Both the position numbers and the translations under genes were made by a program. From NCBI GenBank assembly GCA_022592435.1, contig JABYQS010000039.1:1-64000 (forward strand): DNA of 64,000 nucleotides, given 5' to 3'. Numbering within the stretch: the stretch's first letter is position 1; each line of letters starts with the position of its first letter. Under the pieces are notes generated by a model, which searched no databases, was not told the DNA's origin, and saw nothing but the letters and a program-made list of their open reading frames with translations. The DNA is from Cerioporus squamosus (lineage: Eukaryota; Basidiomycota; Agaricomycetes; Polyporales; Polyporaceae). This document shows, one piece after another, positions 1 through 11,622 of the stretch.

Positions 1-618
1 CGCCGGTCCATGGGTCGCCGCTCGCTCGTACTAGTGTGCTCGCAGGAGGGTATAGCATACGCCTTGATGACCCTGTGGGCAACTTCAGAAATACTCAGGT
101 GGCCCAGTTGTAAACCGCGCCGCCTTTTTGCTCGAACTGCGGGCGGGTGTTCGAATACGGCAAGGACCACCTGTTGCGCGCGGCGTTCGGCGCCTGATTC
201 CTCGGGATTGCTTTTCCGCGAGCGCTCCGGCCTTTTCCGGGCGTTGCAACGCCCGCGGCCTGGGGAAGCAAGGTGTTGCAACGCCCTGTGTGGACGGCTC
301 CTAGATCTGGCTATGAACATACATTTCTGTGAGCGGTTCTAGTGTGATCTCGGTGGTACGCTGACAGAACCTGGCGGCTGGTATGTACGAAACCTGCATC
401 CAACCTGCACTGGCATCACCCCCGATAAGGACCGCGAGAATGCCATCAATGTCATGTAGCACGATGATTGAAGTCACACGCCACCAGTGCCTCGTCCTTC
501 CTGCCATACGAACCTGTCTGAGCTTACAGCAACCGCAGGTGAGTAGCAACCCTTGCTCAAGCGGAGTATCTCGCCTTTTACACTGACGTTTACTAGTACT
601 CTTACAGCAGGTTGACGC
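1..618. other. 5' edge, no gene recognised
   Basis: I see no protein family in this stretch. Short open frames exist on both strands, but none has a recognisable domain or a convincing chain of exons. The part just before the F-box gene at 619 is presumably its promoter and 5' leader. Confidence 0.4.
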
Positions 619-2211
619 ATGACTTCAATGCCTCGCTACCTCCCCTGGGAACTCACCGATCAAATCATTTGGTTTGTACCGGACAGGACCAATGGCTTTG
701 ATCGCAACGACAACCAGACCTTGCTTAGCTGCGCGCTAGTATGTCAAGCATGGCTCCCAGCGAGTAGAGCAGTTTTGTTCGAGTATATCCGCCTTGACCG
801 CAGAGCCGCATACGGTTCATTCGTCGAGCACGTCCTCCCCTCGGAAAGGTTGAATCCCTACCTTCGGTCGACACGTGTCCTGTGGATCCGCCAGCCCGTG
901 GGCGAAGTGAGCAGGATGATCGAAGGACAGCCATGGCCCAATCATTTTATCAACAAGTTTACAGGTCACTTCCCCAACGTAGAAGAGCTCCGGGTTTGGG
1001 GCGTTGCCTGGCGCTCACAGTCCCTATCCAACTCCGGAATCCATCTTGCGATCGGCCGACTTACCTCCCTGCGGAAGCTGCACCTGCGCTCGTGCATACT
1101 GCCTTCGTGGCACACCCTGCGCAGAATCCTGACGACGTTGTCGTCTTCCTTGACGTTTCTCGCGTTATGGAAGGTGACATTGCCCTCTTCCGATGCATAC
1201 ACGCCAGGCTTTTTTCAACCCGCTTCCACTGCGCTCCTCGAACTCGAGCTCAACTGTTACTTGGACGATGATGTCCGTTTCATCCCGTTCTTGCGTTGGC
1301 TCTCCGACACCCCTACGCGCGACTCGCTCCGTCGCCTGATGTTTACCAGCCTCAACCTGACAACAGAACACATGACGTTCCTAACGACAGTAGCTCCTCG
1401 ACTCACAGGGCTGCATATTGATGTTTCGCTGTGTAGGTCTTGTTCTCACCTAAAAATACGCAGCTCGCTCACATCCCTCTGGGCAGCTTCGTTCTGCGAC
1501 GTTCCATTCCATGAGCTGAGGAGCTTGCGGATGCTTGACGTGGGACTTCTGTGGTCGATAGAGTCGTACTGGAAGGACCTCCCTCGGTTACTTTCCGCGA
1601 TACCCTCTCGGCTCCGTTCTATAAAATGTCACGTACTCCCAATGGAGAGCGCGCCCAATATGGTGGCCGTCGACACGCCGGAGTCGCCATCGACTTCCAA
1701 GGAGCTGCAGGAGGAGTCGCCCCCTATCGAGGCAGACGGACTGGAGCTACTAGACGCTGTCCTACAGGGCGACAGCTTCCAGGATCTCGAGCGAGTCGGC
1801 TTCGTACTGTCTGTCACGTCCACCACCACCGTGTCCGAGCGGGTGGACCTGCAGAAGCGCGTCCTCGAGGGACTCCAGCGCAAAGTCCCCTTCGCCGCGT
1901 CTCGGGGTATTCTTGCAGTTCGTTCAATTGTGGAGTACGCACACTTTCATCTTCCCTCTGGAACCCAGACGTACTTGCGCTCCGAGTCACATCTGACCCC
2001 AGCACATACAGTGAAAGCGGGAACTGAGAGAACTCGGGAGGTGGTTGCAGAGGGATGCGTCGTGCCTCGTGTGGACCGCTCTATCAGCTTCCTACGTCAG
2101 CGGTCGTCATTCTCAAACACACGCTGTCGGTTTAACTTGAGGGTAGCGAGCCCGAGGATGTACCGGTGGTCCATCAATCTGACGTCTGCTGCGCGCCACT
2201 ATGCACCGTAA
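619..2211 (+). CDS. F-box / leucine-rich-repeat-like protein
   Basis: Probable substrate adaptor of an SCF-type ubiquitin ligase, of the type expanded in agaricomycetes. The N-terminus carries an F-box-like block (PWELTDQIIWFV, then LLSCALVCQAWLPASR) at about residues 9-55. Behind it come leucine-rich stretches with LRKLHLRSC- and LRRLMFTSL-like spacing. One intron is likely at 1433-1486. It is 54 bases long, so the frame stays open whether or not it is removed, but the paralog at 6.0-7.4 kb has a clear GT-AG intron at the same point and splicing restores the conserved FHELRSLR alignment. The last 60-90 codons are Ser/Arg-rich and do not match the paralog, so the true 3' end may differ. Family membership is fairly sure; the ubiquitin target is unknown. 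Confidence 0.75.
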   Translation: MTSMPRYLPWELTDQIIWFVPDRTNGFDRNDNQTLLSCALVCQAWLPASRAVLFEYIRLDRRAAYGSFVEHVLPSERLNPYLRSTRVLWIRQPVGEVSRMIEGQPWPNHFINKFTGHFPNVEELRVWGVAWRSQSLSNSGIHLAIGRLTSLRKLHLRSCILPSWHTLRRILTTLSSSLTFLALWKVTLPSSDAYTPGFFQPASTALLELELNCYLDDDVRFIPFLRWLSDTPTRDSLRRLMFTSLNLTTEHMTFLTTVAPRLTGLHIDVSLCRSCSHLKIRSSLTSLWAASFCDVPFHELRSLRMLDVGLLWSIESYWKDLPRLLSAIPSRLRSIKCHVLPMESAPNMVAVDTPESPSTSKELQEESPPIEADGLELLDAVLQGDSFQDLERVGFVLSVTSTTTVSERVDLQKRVLEGLQRKVPFAASRGILAVRSIVEYAHFHLPSGTQTYLRSESHLTPAHTVKAGTERTREVVAEGCVVPRVDRSISFLRQRSSFSNTRCRFNLRVASPRMYRWSINLTSAARHYAP

Positions 2212-2430
2212 CTCTCTCCTGTCCGGTCATGCAGGGCCATGCCCATCTCCTTCCGACTCGTCGGCGCCAGCGTCGGCTAGCCACATTTGTCCTTCGCAGC
2301 GTCTTGAAGAGTCCTATAGATAGTATCTGCACATTCCTTCCGACCCCCACCTCTGCCCGCTGGCCATCTGTGTCCTAACTGCTCAGACTCTTTGCCGCGG
2401 TGTCGAGCTCCTCCTATCAGACTTGCCGCC

Positions 2431-5400
2431 ATGCCGTCTGTCCATTTTCCCAATGATTGCTCAATCCTAGACCTCGATACTACAGAACTTGAGAGCATCC
2501 TGGGGATCTCTTCGTCTCCTTCAAACATCGGTATCAGCTCCGCTTCTCCAGGGACATCAAGAGCCTCGGAACCATCCCCGACGCAATCCGACCTGCTCCT
2601 GGCCGGTCCTAGCAGCAGCCGCAGTTCATCATCATCTTCAACCCGCACGTCCAAGACCTCTCGAACTCGGAGGAGGATCCGTACAAAGGTTGACTTAGCC
2701 CCAGGGCAACCTCCTACTGCACGAGGCAACCCTCGGATCCGTGTTTTTGTCGCTTGCTACCAGTGGTAAGTCCGACAATGCAATCGAAAGGCACTGTCGC
2801 GTGCACACCCGGACATTTGTGTCAGACTTCGTTGACCGCTTCCACCACAGCCGAGGGCGCAAAACGCGTTGCGACGGCGCGAAGCCCATATGCTATAATT
2901 GCCAGAAGCGGCCCTCCGAGGCGGAGCAATGCAGCTACGACTCGGGGCCCCATCGACGAGGACGGGAAAGGCGCAAGGCTCGAGATGGCGCGCCGCAGCA
3001 AAGGTCAACGTCTAAGAAGGTGCCGATGCGCACGCGGGGGATGGGCAAAAGCGACGCTCGACGCTCAAACCCCGGCCGTGAGGAAGCCCCGAAGGATGTA
3101 CAGGCGCCTTACCTGGAGGCTTCTACTGCCCAGGCGCAGGAGTATACGCCTCCGGAGTATGATCACTTTGAGTTCTCTGACGTATGTGGTCGCACCGGTG
3201 GATCTCTTTGCTACTTCTGACAGTCGGCTCTTGTAGGCGATGATGTGGGACTTCAACACGGACCCGCTGCTCTACGATGTGACAATGTCCACAGCAATCT
3301 CACAGCTCCAGGCTACAGGCATCCTGGTCACCCCGTCTCAACGCGGCAACAGAGACATCCAAGAGGGAGAGCAAGAATACTCTATTCCTTCCCGGCCAGG
3401 AACCCAGTTCGCGCGCGATACCTGGTGGGACGCCCTACTCAGCTTCTACGCTACTGAGCGTGATCCTAGTGACACCGACATCGCGGTCGTCTCGCTATCC
3501 TTGGCCCAGCGGAGCGCCGCACTGAACACCATAATGTCCGACCTGAAGTCGCTCCTGCAGGCGTCTCCGTGCTGGGTCAGCTTCTTGCATCTCCCGCGTT
3601 TCTTCGACGCCCTCTTCAACCCCGGCGTCCGGCGCAATACTCTCCAACCTAGTCTTCTGCTGAGCGCACTTGCTCTTGGAGTGTTCGCACAAAGTTCAGA
3701 GAGCGAGCATGGCGCGCGAGGAAGGCAGAAGGCGCTGAAGCTCCTGGAACTGGCTCACGGCGCCCTCGAAGGTGCTCTCGCCACCGGCTGGGTCGACATT
3801 GGGCTTGCGCAGGCAGCATTGGTGCGTGCACGATGTGTGTTGGTTGGGATACCGATGTATACTGAACGATCATAGCTCATCGTCTTATTCGAGATGCAGT
3901 CGCATCCTCTTCAGTCCGTCGCCCGGTCTCGATCGGCGATATCGCTGCTCGATTCGCTCATGAGGATGTTCTCTCTCGCGACCGTGGACGAAAGCATCAA
4001 GCCCCGAGGTCGGTCGCCCTTCACGCATCTGCGCCCAACGGCCATCCACGCGGGATATAACCCCGCCGCGCTGTTGGGCACCCCTCCGATGACTCCGAAC
4101 GACTACCATGTGCAATTGCAAATGCCAGACCCTGCACTTGGTACCACCATCTCCGACCCCAGGCTGTCACCAGCGAGCGCCTACAGTGGTATCTCTAGCA
4201 GTTCACTGTCCTCGCCTGCATCCGGCGACAGCTCACATGGGCAGCCGCGGGGATGCAACTGTCACGCTCTCTCGCTTGGCACGAATTGGCCGCCGATACT
4301 CACGTATGCACCGGCTTTCGCTTCGACAATTATGTGGCCCGAGGGACTGGCGGAGGGGGACTTCAGACGAGAGGAATGTCGGAGGCTCGTATGGGCTTCT
4401 GTCATGGCCATTGGGAACCTCCACGCATACATTGCTTCGATCCCAGGTTCCAGCGCGATAGACAGCGGGAGCCTGTTCGTCCGAGAGCCGGAGAACGTGA
4501 GTGTGCTTCTTCCTCGCCCCATGCTGATGTGTATTCACGCTGGCCCATAGTTCGCCTTGATGCTTCCAGGGGAGGCGCTCACGGAAGCAGGGGTGATGGT
4601 CGAGCCGGACGACATGTGGACGCTGAGCTTGCGCACGATGCTCCTCCTGCACGTCTGCATGCGCGTGCGGGAGAGCAAGGACATCAGCCAGGCGGACCGC
4701 GCGACGCTTGCGGTGCAGCAATGGCTTGAGATTGAGGACCTCGAGCGGCGGCTCACGCGGCACACGTGCGACCTCGACGCGTCGTTTGGTTTTCAGGTGA
4801 AGGAGCTACTCTTCGGGTGCGTCCCCATTTCTCCTTCGGTTCTCCGCAAGGAGACAGGCCCGATTGATAGGGCGTGACAAGTGTAGTGCTGACACGCTTG
4901 GGTTGTCATAGGATGCGGATGTTGACCTCATACGAGTTCCGTAATTATATCCCGCAGGTCACGACGTAAGTGTTGAACCACTCTCGACGTGAACTTGTCT
5001 TAGAAGAACGCAACCTGATAAATCCCGTCGCCCTTCGAACCTTTGTAGCGCCGGAACGAGGCTGTTCTACCGCGAGAAAGCAGAAGAGTGGCGTAAGTCA
5101 TCCCAGCATTCGGCAACATCAGCTCAGACATGGTCGACTCACAAACCTCGATGCAGTGCGATACGTCGACGAATGTAACAGCTGCGTCTGGGCAAGCTTA
5201 ACCAAGGCGAAGAAGTCGCCCTCGCAGGACCCAAACCGCAAGTCAGTTCTCATCTTCTGGTTCATCGCCAACATCCGGAGGTTAGTCACGCCCTTCTATC
5301 CGACACATCGGTGGTTCATTATTGCTGTTGCTCACGCATTTCCTGTCGCAGGGCCCTCATGTTATGGGGGAATGACCCCGGTCTGATATACGGACTCGAA

Positions 5401-5657
5401 GTTTCGAAGCGCTTCGCAGAACACACCGAGTACATGATGCTGTTCTGGCCGAACATACGTAAGTCGTGACCTCGCTAGGCCGCTTCTTGTCTCTTCCAAC
5501 GTTGTACCAAAGGCTAACAAGCGTACACATGTCAGCCTTACAAGAGCTATGGCAGGGCATCCGTATGCAGCTGGTGGCGGCGTGTCTCACGGCTGGGATT
5601 CCGCCACCATCTTCCAACATCCCTCGAATTCCCCAAGCTCCACCCGTCGCAGCATAG
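2431..5657 (+). CDS. Zn2Cys6 fungal transcription factor
   Basis: Nuclear DNA-binding regulator. The binuclear zinc cluster is formed across the first intron: exon 1 (2431-2765) ends in the codons for ACYQ plus the first two bases of the second Cys, and exon 2 (2851-3181) supplies RGRKTRCDGAKPICYNC and a final Cys, giving all six ligands. A Ser-rich, RRR-containing stretch precedes the cluster and a basic linker follows it. The remaining exons (3237-3821, 3876-4496, 4551-4816, 4912-4965, 5049-5092, 5157-5280, 5352-5458, 5536-5657) join in frame and encode a long helical C-terminus like the middle homology region of fungal regulators. ATG 2431 is the first in-frame methionine. The F-box gene upstream is co-directional and a decayed F-box copy lies downstream. 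Target genes cannot be inferred. Confidence 0.85.
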
Positions 5658-6023
5658 CCGCCATTCATAGCCTAAGTTCGCAGCTCTCGTCTGCAATCTC
5701 GTCTTATATTAAGTAGTATCGCGTCCTTTGGAACGCCCGCTTGATTGCACTTATTACATCAGATGATGGTTTTGTTATGTACATTTCGCGCTACTTAACA
5801 TGGGCTATTGTGCGGAGTTCGATTTACTCTTACGCTTCTTCTCGCGGCAGTGCAAGTCACTTGCTACAGTCCTCTTCCTCCCACATACAGCCTGGATCCG
5901 TGCCCATAACAACCGAAACCTACGAGCGGAACTGGCTGGCGAGTCTCACTCTAGCGAGTGTCGATTCTTGTTCTCCAATTGTCTGATACGGGCACCCTTA
6001 CAGTATCAGCCCGACTTAGTGCC
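5658..6023. other. Intergenic, nothing recognised
   Basis: About 370 bases between the transcription factor stop and the F-box relic. No coding pattern or clear regulatory motif is visible. Confidence 0.4.
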
Positions 6024-7406
6024 ATGCCTCCCAGCCTTCCCCATAATCAGGTAGGGATCGATTGTCATCCCGGCTTCCTATTATGGTCGGCTATGGAGAC
6101 TAAGCCTTCCCGGGGAAGTTACCGACCAGATCATCTCGCTCGTACCCGAAAGGAGATACACTTTCCACGGAGACCACCAAACGCTGTTCAGTTGCGCCTT
6201 GGTATGTCAAGAATGGCTCCCAGCCAGCAGGGTAGCGTTGCTAGAAGACGTACACCTTGGAAGCAAAGCTGCGTACAAGTCACACGTGGAACACGTCCTC
6301 CATCCGGAACGTATAAACCACTACCTTCAGTTGACACGTATCCTGTCCATCTGTGATCAAGGCTATCGAAATTTCGAGAGACCCAGACGGAAAGGTCATC
6401 GGCGTCCGAGGACCGGTGCGTTGGGCCCATCTCTGCATCCACGAGTTCGCAGGTCACTTTCCTGGCCTGAAACATCTCGCAATATCCTCCGTTGACTGGA
6501 GCTTGCAACCCCAGCCGCATCCCAGTGTCCATCTGGCGATCAGCCGCTTCACCGCCCTCCGGCATCTAACCTTGGACGACTGCCAATTGCCCTCGTGGCA
6601 TGTATTGGGCAGAATCATCATGGCTCTGTCTTCGTCCCTGACCTCTCTCGCATTATGGGATGTAACATGTCCCGTTTCCCGTGCAGAAGCTTCGACCCTC
6701 GTGCACTCGAGTGCCCCTACTCTCCTCGACTTCAAATTCATTGGCTATGAGTACGACAAACATTGTTTCCTTCTCTTCTTGGCCTAGCTTTCCAACACCC
6801 CTACGTGCAACTCGCTCCGTCGCCTCATATTCACCCGGGACGATGAACTGACAGAGGGATACCAGGCGTTCCTCTCAAAAGTAGCTCCTGGGCTCACAGA
6901 GCTGGGTATCCATATGCGAATCGGTATGTGTCGCTTACCTATCATGAGCGTTATAATCCAGCTGACTCGCTAACATATGCCACTTGCAGCTTCGTTGTCC
7001 CAGTTCCCATTCTCCGAGCTGAGGCGCTTGCGGACGCTTAATCTCAGGCTGGTACTTACGTTGCCTGAAGAGTCGCGTTGGCAGGAAGTGTCTCGCCTGC
7101 TGCCCGGAATACCCTCTTCACTTCGTTTGTTCGAGCTCTTCGTGCCTGCACAGGAGAGGGAGTCAGACATGGCCACTGAGGAGCTGCCGGAGTCGCCGCC
7201 CATCGAGGACGATGGATCGGAGTTACTCGACGCCGTCCTGCAGAGCGACCACTTCAGAAACCTTGCACGAGTCGAATTCCAAATCCGCTGGCCCGGCGAG
7301 GACAAGGAAGGGAATAAGCAGGCGCGCCTCTTCGAGATCATCCAGCGCAAACTCCCCAATGTTGTCTCACGTGGAATTGTTACAGTCAAAGTATATAAGA
7401 GGTATG
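6024..7406 (+). pseudogene. Decayed paralog of the F-box/LRR gene
   Basis: It aligns end to end with the F-box gene at 619-2211 but is broken. The F-box block (LPGEVTDQII, then FSCALVCQEWLPASR) is in one frame near 6111-6235 and lacks an in-frame start. Around 6350 the homology jumps to another frame; the interval between shared anchors is 25 bases longer than in the intact gene, so a frameshift is needed. A TAG at 6785-6787 replaces the Trp codon of the paralog's RWLSDTPT block. Downstream a GT-AG intron (donor near 6925, acceptor just before 6991) leads to PFSELRRLR and an acidic ESPPIEDDGSELLDAVLQ block shared with the intact copy. Three independent lesions make it a pseudogene. The two copies flank the Zn2Cys6 gene, which suggests a local duplication. 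Confidence 0.75.
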
Positions 7407-7630
7407 CATGTTCCTGTCGGATCTCGGGATGTAACTCACACGCGACATTTTGTCCAGTTAGCTTGGCACGAATACTGTACCTGATTTCGTCGCACTTGCA
7501 TATCGTCGACGATCAGAGAACACGTACTCATACAGGGTTCGAAGGCGACTCGAGTACGACGAATTGTTATAACGAGGTCTATTTGACTCATTCTGGATAT
7601 CACGATACAACTTCGAGCCCTACTGTGAGT

Positions 7631-8997
7631 TCACGCGATGCCCAAGAACTGTAGGTACTGCTGCTCGAACAAGGGGACCGTGTGGCCAACACCCTGAGCA
7701 AGGATCGCCTGGAAGTTCGGGCCGTACGTTGCATTGGAGTACCCGCTGGGTAGGTACGGCTCCGAAACGTTCGAGATGGGTGTGCTGGGGTACCCGAATA
7801 CGGTCGTCCACTGCTTGATCGTCTCGTAGAAGTTCTGCGGGTAGAGGGTCGTGTCGCTGCCACAAATGCGTTGTCAGTAAAGAGGATATCGGTAAAGGAC
7901 TTCCGTGGCGGTACGTACGCAGTTCCGTGCCAGACTTGCATCTTTGGGCGAGCACCCGTGTAGCCCGGGTACGCGTCGTACACGCGTTGCGCCCACTGCT
8001 GGCCCGTCAGAATCAGCTGCCCTTGAGAGCACTGCGAGTTCCAGCTGTCCTCGGGCTGCCCGGGGAGCGAGAAGCAGCCGGCGGGTACACCGGAGTCGAC
8101 GATTCCCGCCTTGAAGATATCTGGGTATGCTGCTGCGAGGACGTTGGTCATCATCGCACCGGAAGACGTGCCGACAGCGAAGACGCGGTTAGCGTCGACG
8201 CCCCAGTTGGAAATCGCGTAGCGCGCTGCGGATGCAATGCCGATGGAGTCGCTGCCGCCGTTGTGCGTGAGCGTTTCGTTAGACGATACGTCCCAGCAGG
8301 TACCGGAGTGGGGCTGTGCGATGGGAGACTCAGAATCGGATCGTGGCGTCCAGGGCGCGGAGGCATACTCACAGAGGAGGGGTAGAGCACGACGTAGCCA
8401 TACGTCTCGGAGAGTTGCGCGAACTTGGAGCCGGTGTAGTAGGCCTGCGCCGTGCCCGAGCAGTCTGTGCATAGTTGTCAGTGATACAGGTAATGATCAG
8501 ACAGATGTTAACGCAGCTTGCGACTTACAATGAATGGCCACAATCAAGGGTGGGTTCGTGGCAACGCGTGCGGGCTTGTAGACGTACATGCCAACATTGT
8601 TGGGGTTTGTACCGAAGCCAGTGATCTGGTGCAGGGTCGAGGCAGGAATAGAACTCAGACCAGGCGGGGCGGTGCCAGTAGAGGTAGTCGAGCCAGGGGG
8701 AGATGTGGACGTGGGAACGGTAGAGGTCGGCGGGGGCGTTGTAGCCGAGCCAGGTTGGCATTGCGAGTAATAGTCGTTGAGCTTCGTACAGACGGTACCG
8801 GCAACTGGCGAACACAACTTCGCATGAGATATGTCTGCAATGGAAATAGACTGCATGCATTGAGGGTACTTACCGCAAGTGGTCGCACCGGACCAACCGA
8901 TGCCACCACACTGGCCCCATTCAGCGGCCTGCGCAGCAGCAAGCTGAGCCAAGGGCAGGAGCGCGGCGAGGCTAAGCACGTTCTTGAACGTGAACAT
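7631..8997 (-). CDS. Secreted CE1 esterase with N-terminal CBM1
   Basis: Extracellular carbohydrate esterase, probably an acetyl xylan esterase; feruloyl esterase is the alternative within the same fold. Domains in order: signal peptide (MFTFKNVLSLAALLPLAQ); a fungal cellulose-binding module starting EWGQCGGIGWSGATTC and, after an intron, continuing VAGTVCTKLNDYYSQC with four Cys; a Pro/Thr/Ser linker; and an alpha/beta hydrolase. The nucleophile lies in GTSSGAMM, the likely acid in IVDSGVPAG, and the His in GVGHTVP close to the C-terminus. Exon 1 includes the ATG at 8997 and the TGA is at 7631-7633. A TATA box sits about 80 bases upstream. A relic of the same gene lies at 43.8-45.0 kb. Confidence 0.88.
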
Positions 8998-9078
8998 GAT
9001 GAGTCGAAGTCAAGCGGCACCGATATCCGACAACCTGGGGATGGGCTTGAGGTTGGAGGGATGTGTTCTTGGACGAGG

Positions 9079-9085
9079 TTTTATA
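9079..9085 (-). promoter_or_regulatory. TATA box of the CE1 esterase
   Basis: TATAAAA on the minus strand, about 82 bases upstream of the esterase ATG at 8997. This is the usual spacing for strongly expressed secreted-enzyme genes of basidiomycetes. Confidence 0.6.
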
Positions 9086-10098
9086 CAGCTTCCTCACTGC
9101 CCACCTGACCAGGGGGTAACGTACGTCCAAGACTTCAACAGCTCCGAACGGTGCGATTGCGGGAGTCCTGGTGAGTAGTTTGACCGCGGTAGTGCCGCTG
9201 TTGCGTCAACTCGAGTGTTGTTCCGATCCCTCAGACTGCAAATAGAGCTCGCATTAGCGTCTTCGACCGCGCATTGAGGTCGTCAGAAGTACCAAATTGT
9301 CGAACGATGTTCTGCTCACCGCGTGGACTCTTGATGATGGTGCACGTGGGCATCGAGCAGCGGGTCTCGGGCAAATGTGGACGATCCCGAGGTCGGCCTT
9401 TCTCCGACACTTCACCGACTTGGTCTACGCAACTCAGAGGAGCACAACATGCTGCATCCGCGCATTCAGTCGTGAGTCGTGCGCATCACGCATCCGAATG
9501 ATGGCCCAACGTAGAAGGTTAACTGGCCTGATCGCGGGGCAGCCGGCAACCGCGCTGACGCTCTGGACTGCTCGGACCGCCAACCTTTCGGTTCCGACAT
9601 GCAGTGCAGGTTCGGTAAGTGAGAGCGAAGAGTCGACTGCCGAAGTATCGGACGACGTACTCCTGATCTCGATGCGGAGTGGAGGTTGGTAGAAGTGGCA
9701 TGGCATGGCAGCAGTCTACATAGGCCAGAACCTGAGTCGTGACTGGCTGCCAGAGGGTGGGAATGATGTGGGTGAGCGCGCAGTGCTACTTCTTAGCATG
9801 CTGGATTGATGCTGGAGTTGCCACAACATCGTGACATACGCATGCACCAGGATCAGGCTAAGGTTCGGAATGAGCGCGAGAATCATACTGGCGGAAACGA
9901 AGCGGAAAACATACGCATGTCTGCGACTGAGAATAGGAGGAAGGTTACGTCGTGCCACCTGCGGCCGCGATGCCTTGAACGATAAATATGCGACTCTGTG
10001 ATATCCTCCGCACTACATATAGCCTCGGAATGCTACAAGCCGACCGATCCGGATTGGTAGCCATTTGCGCGAACCTGAAACTGGACCTCATTAGAACT
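9086..10098. other. Intergenic, with a diverged repeat shared with 46.3-46.8 kb
   Basis: No intact gene is seen. Roughly 9330-9440 resembles roughly 46430-46550; both contain a GTCGGACAAAGG-like stretch on the minus strand. That is the matching interval between esterase and velvet genes in the duplicated block, so it is either a relic coding exon or a conserved spacer. Confidence 0.45.
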
Positions 10099-11622
10099 TT
10101 AGACCTGACCACCTGACCCAGACGGCCCCATATCGTTGCGCCAGAGCCACGGATAGCCAGCCTGGGCCCACTCCGGGTTCGGCGTGCGCCGCGGGGATAG
10201 GCTGACACTGTCCGCGGGGGAAGAGGCTGTCTGAAGACTCTCAGGACTCGCCATGGCCTCCACCGGTGATTCGGAACGCTCCATGAGCTTTCTCTTTCTC
10301 TTCTGCCCGTTCCTATGGTCCGGAGAACGGAGAGTGACGGCAGCACCAAACAACGACAGTCGCTATTTCGCGGTAAAACGCGAGAGATGGTACGTCTTGC
10401 AGGGATGCATACCTTTGTGAGGGCCGTAGACCCGGGCAGGCCTGGAAAGGTTTTCGTCGACCATACTTTGAAGACGCCGCCGAAGCAGCTCGCGAGGACG
10501 GGAATTCTGTACGATAGTCCGCCATTCTCCGTGGTCTTCGAAAGGATGTCGACTACGCGATACCGCAGAGTGAACGTGCCCTCCTGTTGTACGGCAAGGT
10601 CCTGTCGACGACCGTGGTCGTGATAGCTGGATTAGTACCCACGACACCAGACATCAACGAAAGCTGCACTTGCACTGAACGTAAAAGCCAGCACTCCTCG
10701 ATTGTTGTGGTCTAGAGTGATTGCGGTGGCGACACGCGTTCCTGCCAAGATCCCTGTCGCGTTCGACGACTCTGTGATGGGGTAGTTGCCATAATATGCG
10801 ACGATATCTGAGTTGTCCGACGGGTATGTTGAGGTACCAGGGTTCTAGCGAGATCTACGGTTGGTGACGTGTTATATATAATGCATTAGAGGAACGCACC
10901 ATCCATCCCAAGACCGGCACTGATGCAGTCGCAGCGGTCCTGTCTTCACTGTCAGTTAAATGCGTGCGGTGTGCTGATCGGATGGACACGCACGGAGCTT
11001 GCAGAGGAGGCGGGAACATCGATGAGACATTCGCATTGGTAGAAGAGAGAGTCGAGAGAGACGGGCTTATGAACGAGTGAGCGGCGAGCAGGTCGGTCAT
11101 CGGTCTGTCTCGTGTAGTCCCATCAGCGCCTGTCTCGACGACAATGGGAAAGAGTTCAACATGGCATACCAGGCCGGTCGTTAGGCTGTCACTATCCGCC
11201 ACTTACAGTAAGCCATAAACAGCTGCCCAGTGAAAGAGGCGACTCACTCATAGGTCATGATCTCCTGCTCGTGTAGCGTTGACGTCCCAGCTCCAAGCAC
11301 CTCGAAAATGCGTACTTGAACGACGGGAGGGGGATCAAGGGCCCGCCTGTCCTTCCGGGCGAACCTATAGTTTGGTCGGTACAACTGTGAGCCACCACCA
11401 CCACGATGTCGACGCACTTCCTCCCTGCATCTGCCTTCTGTAACTCAGCAGCCGATGTACGAACCGTCCTTCCGGCAAATGGGCCATGGGTGAAGTAGAT
11501 GGGACCGCCAATGGTGCTGGGACCTACTGATAAGGGCACCTGCGTTGCATGGATGAGAGCAGGTGGGAAAAATACTTGTGAAAAAATTTACGTACCGTGT
11601 ATGGACCCTGTTCAGACAACAT
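10099..11622 (-). CDS. Velvet-domain regulator, copy A
   Basis: Fungal velvet factor, a nuclear regulator with an NF-kB-like DNA-binding fold that couples development to secondary metabolism. Reading on the minus strand from ATG 11622: MLSEQGPYT, then a 56-base intron (11540-11595) and YFTHGPFAGRTVRT, AAELQKADAGRK, an intron, FARKDRRALDPPPVVQ, an intron whose removal gives TYDDSLTTGLVCHVELFP, then DIVAYYGNYPITESSNA, DLAVQQEGTFTLRYRVVDI, ASCFGGVFKVWSTKTFPG and a basic tail with KRKRKL. These blocks follow the velvet order, including ELQKAD-GRK, DPPP and FxxFxSTxxFPG. The C-terminal extension is Ser/Pro-rich and ends WAQAGYPW...GPSGSGGQV. It lies between the CE1 esterase and the peroxidase, all on the minus strand. 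Copy B is at 47.2-48.6 kb. Confidence 0.8.

Noticed and set aside
10..342. 110-codon plus-strand frame at the window start
   Set aside because: Composition is not protein-like, no motif, and no supporting exons.
1433..1486. Uninterrupted reading of the F-box gene without an intron
   Set aside because: The 54-base segment has GT-AG ends, is missing from the alignment with the paralog, and coincides with the paralog's intron; an in-frame intron is the better reading.
11540..11595. Apparent two-base frameshift near the start of velvet copy A relative to copy B
   Set aside because: A canonical intron (GTACGT donor, GCAG acceptor, 56 bases) removes the offending stretch and joins GPYT to VPLSVG in frame, so the gene is probably intact.
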